Assembly: GCA_015179045.1 (NCBI GenBank)
Contig: WHUZ01000066.1
Span: 1-64,000, forward strand
Reading direction: 5' to 3'
From: Kalaharituber pfeilii
Taxonomy: Eukaryota > Ascomycota > Pezizomycetes > Pezizales > Pezizaceae
Length of the DNA stretch: 64,000 nt
Notes under the pieces: model-generated
What the model saw: only the letters and a program-made list of their open reading frames with translations
Told to the model about the DNA's origin: nothing
Database searches by the model: none
Shown: positions 11,260 to 24,219 of the stretch, piece after piece
How positions within the stretch are numbered: the first letter of the stretch is position 1
Layout: each line of letters begins with the position of its first letter
Made by a program: the position numbers and the translations under genes

Positions 11260-14200
11260 GTTTCGGTGATGCTGAGTAGATGTTTGCAACGGTCCATGAA
11301 TCGTAGAGCCAATGCAAAACTATAACTCTATTGTTAGGGAATGCGTGTATTGGCTTGTAAGATCCTGGCGTATAGCTGAGATCCTGCTTTTAAAAAAGAA
11401 ATAAAGGAGAAAGAGGAAAGGAAAGCATATTCAATCCTCCACTGCAACTATTTTGCATGGAAAAAAAAAGTTTCTAGCTCAGTTTTCTGGATGAAGTATG
11501 TCGGAGAGCCCCTCTGTCGACATGTGCTGCTTATTAGGTTTCAGTTGACGTCTGTGGCGCAAAAGGGTTGCAGTTGACCTTCATCCCTGAACCGTGATTG
11601 ATGCGACCTGTGCTTGACGTCATATCCAAACATAAACCCTCAATGCCCGTTCTGGCATACTCGGGGTATCTGTAGATGCCGTTCACCCACTTCCGTCCCA
11701 CTGGACCATCGTTGCTGAGATACGGTCTCTGTAGATCCGAGCCCCGCGCGGTCACCCTAGATACTGCTAACAATCGTCAACGTCAGTCCAATTCGGTACT
11801 CGGTGAATCAGGTTTGAAGTTTTCCTCTTGATCAGGTATGCCTTTCACCTTTGACCATCCAACCTCGAAATGTAAATTCGCAGTTGAAACATTCGTCCCA
11901 AGCCGAGGAACCGTTACCCTCAACCTGCTATTCCGACCCCCAGGATTCCAATGAAAATCTGGTGCCCCGTCCTATGGCTTCCGGGTTTCTTCAGTGGCGG
12001 TATTTCCGAATGATTCTCGATCCATGTACAAGCTCTGGCTTGATGTGCCCTAAAATATTCCGCGTGCTCCTAAGGTTGCTAGTTCCTATTCATCGAGCGG
12101 AGTTTTTTTCCGCGGTTCCCGAGGGGGGGGGCGTTCGCATTCGAATACAGCCCCTGCTGTGAGTGAACGTGTACCATCGGACGATGGAAACCAAACTCGG
12201 AAACTGCATGGACCATATTAATAGAATCCTCTTTCTGAAATCGGTGCCCAATGAATCCGTGACCCTCAAACTGTCTACCGCCATCCGGGACTGCATTAAT
12301 CAAACATTATGTAACCCACGCTGGCGCCTTCCGCCGATAGCAACCGCTTTGAATGCCATCCTGTCCATGTACGCGTCTTTCATTAATATGTAATCAAATA
12401 TTCTCCTTGCCTCGAACGATAACTGGCCCGGCACGGTTGCACACGCGTTCCTCTTGGTCCAAGGTGTATACATGCTTTCGTTTTGTAATTCTTCTTGAGT
12501 ATTTCAACAATTTTTTACTCCTCCCCCCTCTCAAGCGCAGAAACATGTCAGTAACTCGTTTTCATTCCCCGATTGTCAATATGGGTCCTCCCTCCTAGAT
12601 ATCTTGTACCCAGAAATCACCCGCTTCCCCAGCACCGTCCCTCCGCACTTGGTAAAGTGAAACCGGCGGATGCAAACCCCTTTTGCACCCCGTAACACCC
12701 TCCAGTTATTAGTCTCTGTGTCCTTGTCGTGCTAAGTTAGGCGCCTTTATGTTCTTTCAAAAGTCATCGCGGTCCTATACCCACCGCGCCCCATATGATG
12801 CATATGGCAATCTCCAAAGGTCGCAGCCTGAACTGCAAATGAGCATCTTGTTAGTTCATAATCCCCATGATCCAAAAAATATAGTATTGACTTACCCCTG
12901 CCCTATAAGCTCCTACTAAGACCGCCTAACCGTGCTATACTCTGACCCAAATAGGCTATTCCATGTATTAAACTTTAGCTCGCACCGCAGATTTGCTCTT
13001 TGAAATAGCAGGTTAATTTTTTTCGTATCCAATATGTTGCGTTGTATTTGCCCCCCCGCGCTCGAGCCGCAATCGCTGTTGAGACATCAATGCACGAACT
13101 GGCCGCTGCAGCTGCTTATCGGCAATCAGCCACATCCATGGTCCGTCCGCCGCATACATGGCGTGCTTATCCACTCTGCTATACTCCCTCCGCATCCGGA
13201 GCCTTCGGAGTTCCCCTGGTGCTGTGCACAAACTATTAGAATGTTATCGGTACCAGAGCTACAGCTCGTCTTCCCAAGAAGAAAGAAAGATACTCCATTA
13301 AGTCATATGGTCCCTATGGACCACCCCCATCGGACCCTGCTCTTCATGGGGATCCCATCTCGACGCCTATCCTTTTTAGTCCCGCTTCGAACTGCTTTTG
13401 TTCCCTCCCTGTTCGAACAAGAGTACCTGCGTAACCCACTGCATAAACCCACCTCCACTCTTATACCGTGGCGACCAAATCTGTTCCCGGAGAACTCTTA
13501 TTCTCGATGAGCTGGCGCCGTCACCAAGGAAGGTTCACCATGCCTGACGTACCTGCGAAGGCCCTACGCACTTTCTTGCAAGGCGTCATGCCCGGAGTAT
13601 AGATGCAATCATGCCCTACCCATTGTGGCCTTAGTGAACGCAATGATTTCGTTTAATACCGTTATCCTTTCCCTCACGTTTCAGCGTGAATGAACTTGAT
13701 ACCATTATCTAGCCCCATCAGACCTCTATCGCTGCATAGGAACGCTAGCGACAAGGATTCAGTTGCTCTGAGCATTGAACTATGGGTGTCGGGAAAATGC
13801 CTTCAAGCCGATGTTAAATGCCCCTAAACCTTGATTAAGGCCGGCTTTCATGAATTCATACGCACATAACCAGGGATAGTACCTTCGCGTAGTCCTCCTA
13901 CACCGTTCTGGCAGCCTTCAACCGAGAGATGCCATTCATCGCCGCCGGAAGAAGCCTTCCTTACAACCCCAAGCCCTCCTGAACTTTATGACCTCGACCC
14001 AGCTGTGACCTGCAATGGCGCCATCGCCTTGTCCTGCATATTCAAGAACTCGTAAGGTAAGGACCTGCCCGATGCACGCTGGGGGTGCGCGTATCGGATG
14101 CCGAGTGGTATCGTCGCGTGTGGGTGGTATTGGAAATTTTAAGAGCGTGTGTGTAGACTACCGCCACATGCCGTGCACCGGCGATCAGATAAGATGCAAC

Positions 14201-14736
14201 CAGATTAGATAAGATCCATCCCCTATCCCACACACAGCCAAGTCGCCCGTCGTACGGAACCACGTCCCTTTCCTGTTGGCAGCCAATCTCATATCGTCGC
14301 CAACGCCAATCGCATGCTTCAATACCCCCCGATTGACGCACAAACTCCTATTCAACACACATTGACGCACAAACTCCTATTCAACACACATCGCACAAAC
14401 CTTCTACAATCGCTCACACTGTTACTGTTCTTTCTAGCCTGTGACTGCGCAGAGCCCCCAAAAGTGCGATTTGTATAGGAATTAATCCTACCATTCTGCA
14501 TCCCTGCACACGTCTCAATTCTCCACAGCCGACGCAGGCTTTTTCAGCTCTACCACCAATCTCTTGGTTTTTATAGTTCCGCATAGACGGTACAGCATCC
14601 TCCCCTCTGTCCAAGCCGATTCAAGTAACTGACTCTCACTCGCAGACTCTCTCATCCAGCCGCACATTCCACCCTGACCGGGGACACCCAAGGTCCTTTA
14701 CCTCACAAAGCCTCACACCTCCCCCTAGGATCCACT
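11260..14736. other. No resolved gene; several protein-like frames on both strands
   Basis: Frames with plausible amino-acid composition include 12163-12393 (+, 76 codons), 13034-13510 (+, 158 codons) and 11534-11773 (-, 79 codons). None carries a motif I recognise, and I could not link them with convincing splice sites. An imperfect tandem duplication of about 30 bp occurs at about 14333-14393 ('gacgcacaaactcctattc'). Confidence 0.35.
12830..12965 (-). repeat. Duplicated exon-intron cassette, copy 2
   Basis: See copy 1 at 10230-10400. Here the donor 'ggtaagtc' is canonical, the branch is 'gaactaacaag' and the acceptor 'tttgcag'. The exon frame 'LGQSIARLGGL' is interrupted downstream by a stop, so this copy may be a pseudogene fragment. 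Confidence 0.35.
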
Positions 14737-14795
14737 ATGGATGGGTCCTTCTGCCCCTTCGAGACCCATCTTCCGCCCAGCTCCCCTATCCCTAG

Positions 14796-15845
14796 TTGCC
14801 CTGCCACCCCTCAACCCTGTCTCAAGCCTCATTCTCAAGCCGCGAAACTACCCCGTTCCTAATCGTCACCGATTCCACCGCCGACATTGACTTTCTACGT
14901 ACCACAACGACATACAAGCTCACGCCCGGGACACTTTCACCACCTCCCCGAAGACGGCGTTTGCAGACAGATGATCTTGGCCCGTATGCATATATGGACA
15001 GCGCTGGGTGGCCCGTTGGACAAGGCTATCATGATTACAACTATGGGCGGAACGGGGTGCATTGGGCAGATACCGGTAACACCGTGTGGAATGCAGCCTT
15101 TGGGAATCAGCACGTACAAGCGGCTCTCCCACCGATGGGACTGGGCGAGATGGGCAACCAAAGTACCTCACAGACTTCGCGGACAGCGGGAAAGGCGATC
15201 AAGCGGAGAAGGAAGGTCAACCAGCGTGCAAATGGCGGGGGAGACTCAGCAGAAAATTCATCTCAGGAGACAATACACCTGGACAGTCTGGACAACAAAA
15301 GGAGGAAGCGCAATGGGGCTACGAACACAAGGCAAGTACACCACCCCTATTCCAGCACTTATAGTGCAGCAACACAACCAAACGCTAACTGTTCTTCCCC
15401 CAATATATACAGTCCCATTACCCTCCCCACCCCATCCCCAACTCCATCATACACCTCCACCCCTATTCAAACCCCTCAACCACTCCAACCACCCCAACCC
15501 GGCGGACCCCTCCACCAGCCCCAGTCCCCCCTACCCGCGCAACCCGACCCCCCCTCTCGCCCCGCCCCCACCAACCGCCTCCTCCGCTTCATCCACCACC
15601 ACATGGCCAACATCCACCTCCTCGACGAACGCATCGCGAAACTCATGTCTGTAGGCGACGAGCTCACCGCCGCCACAGCGGTAGCCGGGGCAGGGTGGAG
15701 TCCTGGCGCGGAGGTCCTGAGCTGCGTGATCGAGGGCCTGAGAGAGGAGAGGAACAAGCGGTGGGTGGCTATAGATGAGGCAGTGGCGCGGGCGAAGGAG
15801 ATGGAGGTGGGGATTGAAGCGGACGCGATAGTAGAGGGGCTATAA
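14796..15845 (+). CDS. Proline-rich hypothetical protein with basic patches
   Basis: This is the longest uninterrupted frame in the first 50 kb (349 codons, nominal start at a TTG). The first in-frame ATG gives 'MDSAGWPVGQGYHDYNYG'. An ATG at 14737 in another frame ('MDGSFCPFETHLPPS') could be a first exon joined by a splice I could not fix. Seen: two basic stretches, 'KAIKRRRKVNQ' and 'NKRRKRNG', resembling nuclear localisation signals; a Pro/Gln/Ser-rich low-complexity centre; and a helical, charged C-terminus ending 'AIVEGL'. The layout would suit a nuclear regulatory or scaffold protein, but no DNA-binding domain is visible. Function unknown; the coding status is supported mainly by length and the structured C-terminal 90 residues. 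Confidence 0.55.
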   Translation: MPCHPSTLSQASFSSRETTPFLIVTDSTADIDFLRTTTTYKLTPGTLSPPPRRRRLQTDDLGPYAYMDSAGWPVGQGYHDYNYGRNGVHWADTGNTVWNAAFGNQHVQAALPPMGLGEMGNQSTSQTSRTAGKAIKRRRKVNQRANGGGDSAENSSQETIHLDSLDNKRRKRNGATNTRQVHHPYSSTYSAATQPNANCSSPNIYSPITLPTPSPTPSYTSTPIQTPQPLQPPQPGGPLHQPQSPLPAQPDPPSRPAPTNRLLRFIHHHMANIHLLDERIAKLMSVGDELTAATAVAGAGWSPGAEVLSCVIEGLREERNKRWVAIDEAVARAKEMEVGIEADAIVEGL

Positions 15846-17775
15846 GAAGCGGAGAATGTACCAGCGTGTGGTGCTCGATATAGTCTTTGCTACAACTTGA
15901 TATCCTAGAATGTTCTGCGAGTTAGTTTCGTCCATGTAGAATTGCTAATAATCTACCGCTGTGAAGTTTGTGTTATTTGCATCATTTAGCTTCCTTTCCA
16001 CCGCGGTTGCGATTTTCAGCCTGTACCTCTAGATTTAGATTTAGATACTTTAGAATATACAATATCCCCTATTGCACTTCCTTCCCTCCGACGCCCCCAC
16101 CTCCATCACAACACAAGTCCAGATACCATCCCCGACATACAGCCCTGCGCTGTCCTCATCAAGTACCAAGTATATATATCTTTGCAAACTCACCAATTCC
16201 CAAGCTGCGGAGCGCAACTGTCCCACAACGGGTCTTTGATAAACCCACTACTATTTATATATACCGCATATATAGAGGTAATGTCAATAACCTTTGTGCA
16301 CGACGCTGAATGGGAGTATGCATTGAGGACGTTACATAGGATAGTAAGTATCTGTATGTTGATTGACGTTCTCAATCGCGATTGTATTTTAAAGGTTTTC
16401 ACTTGCGAGCGGAGGAAAGAAATAGACAATTCAATTCATCATAAATACCTGCATAACCCACCGCCTTATATATCCTTCACTGCGGGACCGACAATTTTCC
16501 GACAACAGGGATGTGCACAGAGATACAAATAACACAGACTATCCGCCGGTCCCATAATCTATCCAGATGCGGTGCCAGGATTACTCCGTCGGTACAACAT
16601 ATTTCACCGTTGCAGATCCATGGATGTGGGGTCTTTAAAATATACAACGGAACAAGTACTCATAGGTGCAAAACATTTTTCTTATGTTTTGGATCAAGAT
16701 GCGACCCTTCAAAACAGTATCTCATTGTGCCCCTCCCCCCCCCGAAATGATAACGACAGGAAAAACCTTCAATACCCTATAACTCACGGAGACCTTCCCA
16801 GGATTGGGATACACATGACAAATCTTAGGTTTCCGGATCCCCATGCGCCTGAGCCTGGTTACCGTCAGCGTCCCTATCCCCATTACCACACGATCCAAGA
16901 ACACGCTCTCGCTACATGTATACCCGTTGAACCTAACATTCAAGTTCCAAAGCTCGAAATGCAGACTCTCATCTTTGCTCTGGCATGGAAAAACCCACTT
17001 AGCAGCTGTTTTTCGCACCACTATATCCTAGTTCATGTTTACTCAAAAACATTCCAAATACCACTGCGTGAAACTTTGGAGCCTGTATGCCGCGACATCC
17101 ACGCCTGTTGTGTTGATCCTGGAAGCGTACAGACACTCTTGGGGAGGTGGGGTGGGGGTGTCACTGGAAGCCACAAATTCAATCAATATTGCGATTACCT
17201 GGTTGCTGTAGAGTCGATCGTGTTATATTGGAGAAGGCCTGGACCAGCGTGTTTTACCCAATAAGGCAAAATATCCAATACTCCCCACCGGTCCATTGGC
17301 TCGGGTCGGTAAAGTTGATCCAAGAATAGAGGTTATCCAATATGACAGAATCCAACACGGGAGGTTCGACCACACACAGATATGGGGGGTCCCATGCAGG
17401 CTGGGTACCACTCAACTGTAGCCCTGCGCATTGTCTCATGTACTCCCATAGGACTCTCCGGCACTTTGTCCGGCAGGAGGTGGGTCTCAGTAGAGGTGAA
17501 ATGATTCATGTTCATGCGCGCCATAGAGAACGCTGCCTTGAAGTCTTTGACCTCGGTGAGTTCGTGTTTTGCGGATCGCCCCACCATTGTAATTCGAAAG
17601 AAGTCAAAAAAGTACTAGAATAGCAGTTTGGATGAATTAAGAATTCCAGGAAATCAAAGCGCAAAACGTCGAGGACCAATAGAAGGTCGTAGGATCCCAG
17701 CCGGCACTCTTTGAAAGTATAAAGCCCCTTGTGAAAATCAATAGGACCCTAGCAAGCAACTCTCCTTTTAGCCTC
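15846..17775. other. No recognisable gene
   Basis: The longest frame is 16572-17264 (+, 230 codons), without any motif I know. Its beginning resembles the first 50 bases of the window. The minus-strand frame 17333-17587 has a protein-like composition. The AT-rich stretch just after 15846 is compatible with the 3' UTR of the preceding gene. Confidence 0.3.
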
Positions 17776-18413
17776 TTATGTCCCACCCCTCAAGCAAGTA
17801 AATGGGGTAGTATTGTGATACATCTGGACTACCCAAAGTCGGATCTCGACCATGGTCTGACTTGAGAGTGTATCCCCCAATACCCCCGTCAAGAACGATG
17901 CTGCCACATGCGGTACGATAGGCTCAGACGGCAATCTCGTTCTGAAGTTACTAGCTTCCTGATCGTGCCAATCGCCAATGCCAGGTGGAAATTCACGGAC
18001 CCCATGGCAAATTTCATGCTTTCCTCCAATTGACGCAGGCATGGAGGAGTACGCGGAAGGATAGTACTCCAAAAACATGTCCTTTCTTGTTGTCGAAATC
18101 AAAGAGTACAGAGTTTCCGCCCAGCAGTCTCAGCTCTACTGAAGGAACATAGTGTCTCCAATGGGCTTTGACTGTGCATGCGCCATAATGGCTCTTCGAA
18201 TAAAGGCTAAGTTGCAAAACTCCCAAGCGGCTTTTGAAAGTTTCTTCCTTTGCGAGCTCTTGGCCACCGAACCTTTCTGTTGAGCTCCATATTAAGCTGT
18301 AAACCAACAAAAGGTTCGTGCCTTTCAAATTGTCTTCTGCGAATTCTGGCAGAGGGATCCTCTCCAAGAGCTGGCTGCAGTTTTCGGATGCTATTGTATG
18401 TTGATAGAAACAA
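17776..18413 (-). pseudogene. Possible decayed coding sequence of unknown family
   Basis: Two overlapping minus-strand frames look like parts of one protein broken by a frameshift or an unresolved intron. The upstream frame (18014-18367) ends its plausible part at 'LLGGNSVLFDFDNKKG'. The downstream frame (17776-18102) picks up with 'MFLEYYPSAYSSMPASI' and continues through 'HEICHGVREFPPGIGDW'. I recognise no domain. Confidence rests only on composition and on the adjacency of the two frames. Confidence 0.3.
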
Positions 18414-21400
18414 TGTCCAGAAAGGGTTGGAGAGTAAATCCTCTCAAAAGATGGTGTATGCTGTGGTGAATTGTGCGTGAGATATTTGCTACTTCAGCTA
18501 ACATCAAAAGCACCATTGCTTTGCACTTGCCAGCGTGAGCTTCCGGATCAAATGATCCGCCTTCAATACGTTCCATCCTTTGGTTACATGGCTGTACAGC
18601 AATGGTATGAAGCCTGTGATCTTGAAGCACGTCTGTAGCCCGAAGGCTTCCCTAAATTGTATTTATTAGTTTGCTTTCAGCATATCAAATAACATACGAA
18701 ACACACCTGAGGCAAGGTACTCAGTGCATAGCAGAACATTCAGCTTCCTGCTCAAGTTGCAAACACACAAAGAGTCTGTCCTAAATTTTGACCGGCTTAA
18801 CCTGGCATCCACCGCCGCCATTGATGATGGGACGTACCATCAGGGTGTTCCGCTTGCGAGACCTCTCTCGTGCTGAGATATTTCAACTTTGCGTGCCTTG
18901 CTCCGCGCAGCACTTCCTACCTGCGACAATCAGCAACTTGCTAATGCCCGCTTTGCTAAGCACAGCAGCATGACGGCAGTCCTAGGGGAACGTATAGGTT
19001 CATACCAATCATGCACAAAGCGTCCAGGAATCATGCACGCGGGGGTTTCGATTCCATGCAGCTCTGTCGTGTTGGCTATAGCCCTCGCCATAGCCGGTTC
19101 GTTGCTGGCTGTCGCCCATGGATGAAGATCCAATGTACCGCTCCTGCTGGAGACCCTTGCTCAAGTACCGCTAGCTTAGTCATGCAGCGCGCACTCGATT
19201 ACAAAGCTTAGCACGTAGCCCCCCACCCCAAATGCCGTCGGCTGCCTTGACTATTTGGTACTTTTTCGCAATTTGCCTAGTGTTACGGCTTCTGGATATT
19301 GGTTGTACTATCCCACACTCGAGTTTACAGTTGCAATCAATAATTAAGCCAGCAAAAGTGGTTCAATCTGTCAAAACATGACATCCGCCACCCGTGTTCG
19401 AGCTATCACCTTACATCCGCTACCCGTATGTTGCTGTTACTAATAGATAGTTTCTTCTGACTGCTGTTTCGTCTGTTTATTGGTTTCTGTCCTGTTCTTT
19501 CATTTAACTCATATCCATGATCTACATTTCGTTGCCATTATGTTTATGAATCATGCAATAACGCCACAGCACTAACTTCATGCCACAGCGCTTACTTGCA
19601 AGCCACGCATTCCGTGACTTCCGCACCTGCCTGATATGTTACACCTGCCTGTCTAGTCATGGTTCTGCAGTCACGTCATGCAATGCTCATCATGTACATA
19701 ATCCTGTTTTCTCTGCATCTCTTTAATCAATCAGACTTATTGGACCCAACGGTACAGCTCCTCTTTACTCCTTCAAAAAAGCTCTCTCTTGTTTTTCTTA
19801 CATGACGAAGCCCTCCTCATTCTACGTGAGAAGCCGGAATTCCAGGGTCGACGTTTAGTCACAATCCACAGGACAAGAAACCGCACTTTTGGTCTGTGGG
19901 AACCTATTGAATTGCACTCACTGAATATTGCGGCCAAAGTTAGGAAGCTGGTGCATTCAAGTGGAGGAGGAACTAAACTCTGGCAAGCCGAGTCACCCTG
20001 TCTGATCTCTCTACAGGATTTAACTGCCAACTTTCTGCTGAGCCCCAAGTAGAAGTTCAAGGTATGATCTTTCGCCGTTGGTTTGCCCCTCACCCCCACC
20101 GACTGTGTGACATAGTCCACTTACCGGTAGGAAAGCGAACACAGCTGGATATAGCAGTACCACTGGCGACATTTGCTATCACCCAATCCGCTCATGGCAA
20201 TCGCCTCAGCAGCTCCCATATTATAAGCCCGCAATCTTCTGTTTCCTTCCTATCATCGTCGAGCTAAGGATCAAATCAAAGTATGACAATCAAGTAATCG
20301 CAAGCTGACATGATGGTATTGTCGAAACACTAGCTACATTCTCCGATCGTTAATATTTCTGGTCCTAGTCAACTAAAACACGGTGAGGATAACAGCTTTT
20401 GCAAATTCGGCAATAGCTTCCGTTCAGGTCCGGAGGGAGCACCCATTGAACTCGCCCTAAACCACAAGCTCTTGATTTCTTTACTCCCTTGATCCCAAAG
20501 GAGCAGACGCCCAACCACTACCTATCTCATTGTCCTTTTCGGCTTTCCCACCCATACTGTGTTGGGTATCACTCTAGAAGACAGCTGAATACTGACGCGA
20601 GCAAGGGCCTGAATAACGTAAAATGGACAGCGACAAAAATCTATTCCAGGACTCCTTGGCACGTTTGGGTCCGCCAGATACGACGGGTATTATGAAGCGC
20701 CATCCGAGCTCTGCAAAGTATTTTTGGGCGACTAGAACGGAAGAATCAGATTGAAAAATTGAGGGTATAGGGATACATAAAGGTTCAACCCATGCCGCTT
20801 GTGGCCCCCTTGTGTGCTGCTGGAAAGATCAGTAAATCCGCAAAATACATTTGCTCCGGAAGATTTGACTCCCGGGGACTTCTTTGGCTGTCGCATGATA
20901 TCCGGTAGCTCCATTGGTGGAAACCAGAAGGACTCCCAATTTGCAAAGTCATCTCTACCGTCGATGCTACGCAATCTAGCTACTAACTACGTTCCGCCCC
21001 AACCTCCGGATATATGTTCTCTAGGTACTGGACCGTTTCACTGCCTTTCTTGTTTTCGAAGGGGGGATAAGGGGCATACTGCAAACTTGGTGCCGATGAG
21101 CTGCGAGACAAATGAATATCGTCCGCAGAATAATTGGATATATTAGCGATGACTCAACACGCAGGGTTCGGGATGAAGGGTAGACTATCTCCTCCAGATG
21201 ATTAATTATGCTTCAGAGTCACAAAAACAATGACAATACAAATGCAAGAGATTATGCTTTCAAGTGGGCTGAATCTCATGCCCTCCAAAGAAACCAGTTT
21301 GCGGGGTAACCTGGAGAGCTCGGCAGTCTCAAGCATGGCCTCCATGTGACAAAGCTTCATTCCCATAGGAAATGAGATATAAACACCAAACATACAGTGT

Positions 21401-22578
21401 CCTGTGCATACGTCTCTAAGCCGCATGCGGGTTGATATGACCACAAAGTACGAAACAAAAGAAACACCAAACATACGAGCTAGCTTGCACGCCAGTCCAT
21501 TGTGACGTGTATTATATTTCTGTATATCTCATGTATATTTGTGTTCTTGTTGCGGTATTAGGGAGGAATTATCTAGATTACGGAAATGCAAGCGTTACCC
21601 ATTAGATGGACTAGTTTCCTTACTGTAAACGACGACGTGCTTTATAAGTGTAGGACAAATTCCGGCTTCCGCCTTTGTCCGCTTTGCAAAAATCATAAAA
21701 CGTTGCACCGCGAATGTATTTGAGTGTTCAGGGTAACGGAAACATTTCGAATCCCTAGCAGTAAAGACCCCCCCCCCCCTGATGGTGCTACCGCATGGAA
21801 CAAAGGAAGTCGCAGTCCTGGGCCTCCATTGCCACCTTCCTATCACCCTTGCTTGGTTTCTTCGTGAGCCTATTCATCCTTCTATTAGTAAACCAACATA
21901 AGCTCATCCCTTGCTTCTGGTACTTCCACAGCCTAACAGCAACCGCTCTATCATATACACCCCACCTTTAATACCCTCCCAACTCTTGTTTCCGAAGCAC
22001 ATGGAGTATCGAGTATTCCGTACACGCAGTTCTGTCTGCGGGGAAAAAAAAAAAAAAAAAAAATTCATCCCCAGAAACGACAGAGCCCCTTCCGGCCCCG
22101 CCTCTATTCTGAGCAGATATCATTAGTTACACTGGATGCAATAGGCAAAGCAGCTATTGAACAAATTGTACACCATATTTCCGTGTATGCAGGTTTAATA
22201 TAATTGAACAGTTGTCTATTTATCTTCGAATACCTGTTTTGACGCTTCGTTATGGGAGCTTGATCCAAAATCGCTGCACCGGTGGCGAGACGGAGACTTC
22301 TGCCCCAAGTAGAACATATCATTGCCGGGTACGGTAGCTCTTCTGATAGCCCGCATAGGCGAGGATTTCCTGTCTCGACGGTACCCAAGTGTGTTCTATA
22401 GGAAACCAAACACATATACCCCATACTACACAATATATATTCCAACACGATCTTTGCGCATGGAGCGCCAGTTCAAGTTTATTCACAATCTTTTTCCTTC
22501 TCCCTTCCGGAGCTCCGCCCACCTCCTCCCTACCACGACACATCATATCTACTTATTTCGACACGGAATTCTTTTGGA
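18414..22578. other. No recognisable gene; scattered exon-like frames
   Basis: Short minus-strand frames at 19773-20120, 20732-20974 and 21202-21474 have protein-like composition but no motif. C-runs occur near 21769 and an A-run near 22044. The stretch 19500-19760 is an LTR-like dispersed repeat, listed separately. Confidence 0.3.
19500..19760 (+). repeat. Dispersed LTR-like repeat, copy 1
   Basis: It shares ordered blocks with 51735-51960: 'gcaagccacgcat', 'cctgatatg', 'agtcatggtt' and a 'caacggta...ctacagc' block. The copies are diverged, and neither has clear termini. A solo LTR or other old transposon fragment is likely. Confidence 0.4.
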
Positions 22579-22579
22579 G

Positions 22580-22610
<31 letters not shown>

Positions 22611-22612
22611 AC
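22579..22612. repeat. C-run followed by (CA)n microsatellite
   Basis: A run of about 17 C is followed by seven or so CA repeats. It is low complexity with no gene content. Confidence 0.9.
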
Positions 22613-22881
22613 CATCAAGTAACAAAAAAAGTTTTGCAAACCAGGAATTCCGGAGAATGAAAACCGACCCCCCCACCCGCGTTGCGCTAAAAAAGGAAAA
22701 TTGAATCGATCGAACCAACACACAAGTAAATGAAAAGGATCTGTGCAGGAATAGCCTGGTGCGCTAGGTAATACACAACGAAATACGAACCATTGTGACA
22801 GTGGTTTCTGACTGTAGGATGTTTTATGCCTGAAGGTACTCGTTGTACCAGAACCTTGCTAGAAGGGTTGGGTGGCTCCAA

Positions 22882-23863
22882 TCAACGACCACCAACAACC
22901 GCCAGCCTGGCCTCTAACTCCATTCTTAATCTCTCCTCGCCATAGGGTCCCAACCCAATCTCTCCGACCACGTCAACCCCAGGAGGAAAATCATGCTCAA
23001 AGATGGGCTCTCCGGCCCCTTTCATATTCATGAGAACGCACTGTCTAAAGTGCCATCGGAGTAGGTGGTCGGAAACACGGTGAGGATTCGACGGGTCACG
23101 ACACACGCCATCTAAAGTCCTGCCATCGATACGTAAATGGTCGAATCCAAATACTGTGATCTTATATTTGTCCTATCAGAGGTCAGTGTAAATTACGATC
23201 CCCTATGAGCTGAAAGGACACTCACATCTGGGTTCACCGCAATCAGGTAATTATCAAAGGCTACATGGAGGTCGCGGCGGAGGAGAAACCCATTCTGGAT
23301 GGAGTTGATTTTTGAGAGACCGGCAGTGTCGCCCATGTCTGTAATATATCTGCCGAAGTTGTTCTCCCTCCAATAGCTTTCCTTCTGAAGAGGGAAAATG
23401 TGGGCCGCTTCGAACATGGTCCAGTCGCCAAAAGAGACCGCCTCATTCACAAAACCTGACAATACACACATCGCATCTCGAGCCCGAATTCCCTCACGAA
23501 ATGAATCCTCTCGGCTAGATTCACTATGTGATATAAGCCGGTGTACCAAAACTTCATTGTTGATGTAAATCGGGCCTAGAAAAAACTAACATTAGTAGAG
23601 GACAATGCCTTCCGCACAGGTCACTTACTGTCAGAGGATACGTCATATTCTCCTAACGCAAGAGCGGCATTGGTCGCCGATATAGTACGGCTGGAAGATC
23701 GGTGCGTCACATTCAGAGGAGCCTCAGTAACGAGGAGGATGTGCAGCATGTCGAGAAAATTTTTCTCAGAGACAGAGCCGTTCTGGCGAAAGCCTCCTAG
23801 GAAGTTGGTCGTAGTAACGTCGTAGATATGCACATTGCGGAGGGCCTCACGGTTGACTGGCAT
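22882..23863 (-). CDS. HNH_2-type endonuclease domain protein, three exons
   Basis: Minus-strand exons are 23863-23629, 23575-23226 and 23172-22882, joined by two 53-nt introns ('gtaagtgacc'...'tttctag' and 'gtgagtgtcc'...'ctgatag') in phases 1 and 0, giving 291 residues. The N-terminal part 'RNVHIYDVTTTNFLGGF' is typical of fungal HNH_2 (PF13391-type) proteins. The nuclease core shows 'RDAMCVLSG', 'EAAHIFPL' with the catalytic His, and 'QNGFLLRRDLHVAFDNY' with the conserved Asn, His and Phe. I chose the only in-frame ATG, at 23863. The open frame continues upstream without an ATG to 24079, so a further 5' exon is possible. A LINE-A relic begins within about 400 bp upstream. The family probably cleaves DNA; cellular targets are unknown. 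Confidence 0.85.
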
Positions 23864-24219
23864 GACCAAAGTGTATTCGAAAGTGTATTGCGCCGTCGCT
23901 GCAATTCGCCTGCTTTCACTGTTGCTTCCTCGAGGTTGCGAAGCAATGATGGTGTCGCCTAGTCTCGAACTAAATGACTCCCTGGGGCTGACTAAGCTGT
24001 GATTGTGCGCAAGCTTGATTGTAATAGGCGCCACCTGTCTTGGCTTGCGACAAGTATTCTTCGCACTTCGGGCGCACAAGACCAGGTTAATGTGCGTTCT
24101 TTGCTTTTGTGCATGACTTCCATAAGATAAACTGTGTTCCGGTTTTTGTGGAGATTGAACCCTATGAGTGCGCGTGTCAGAGAGTGCCTCCTGGTATCCG
24201 CTGACGTAAGCGGCTTATC

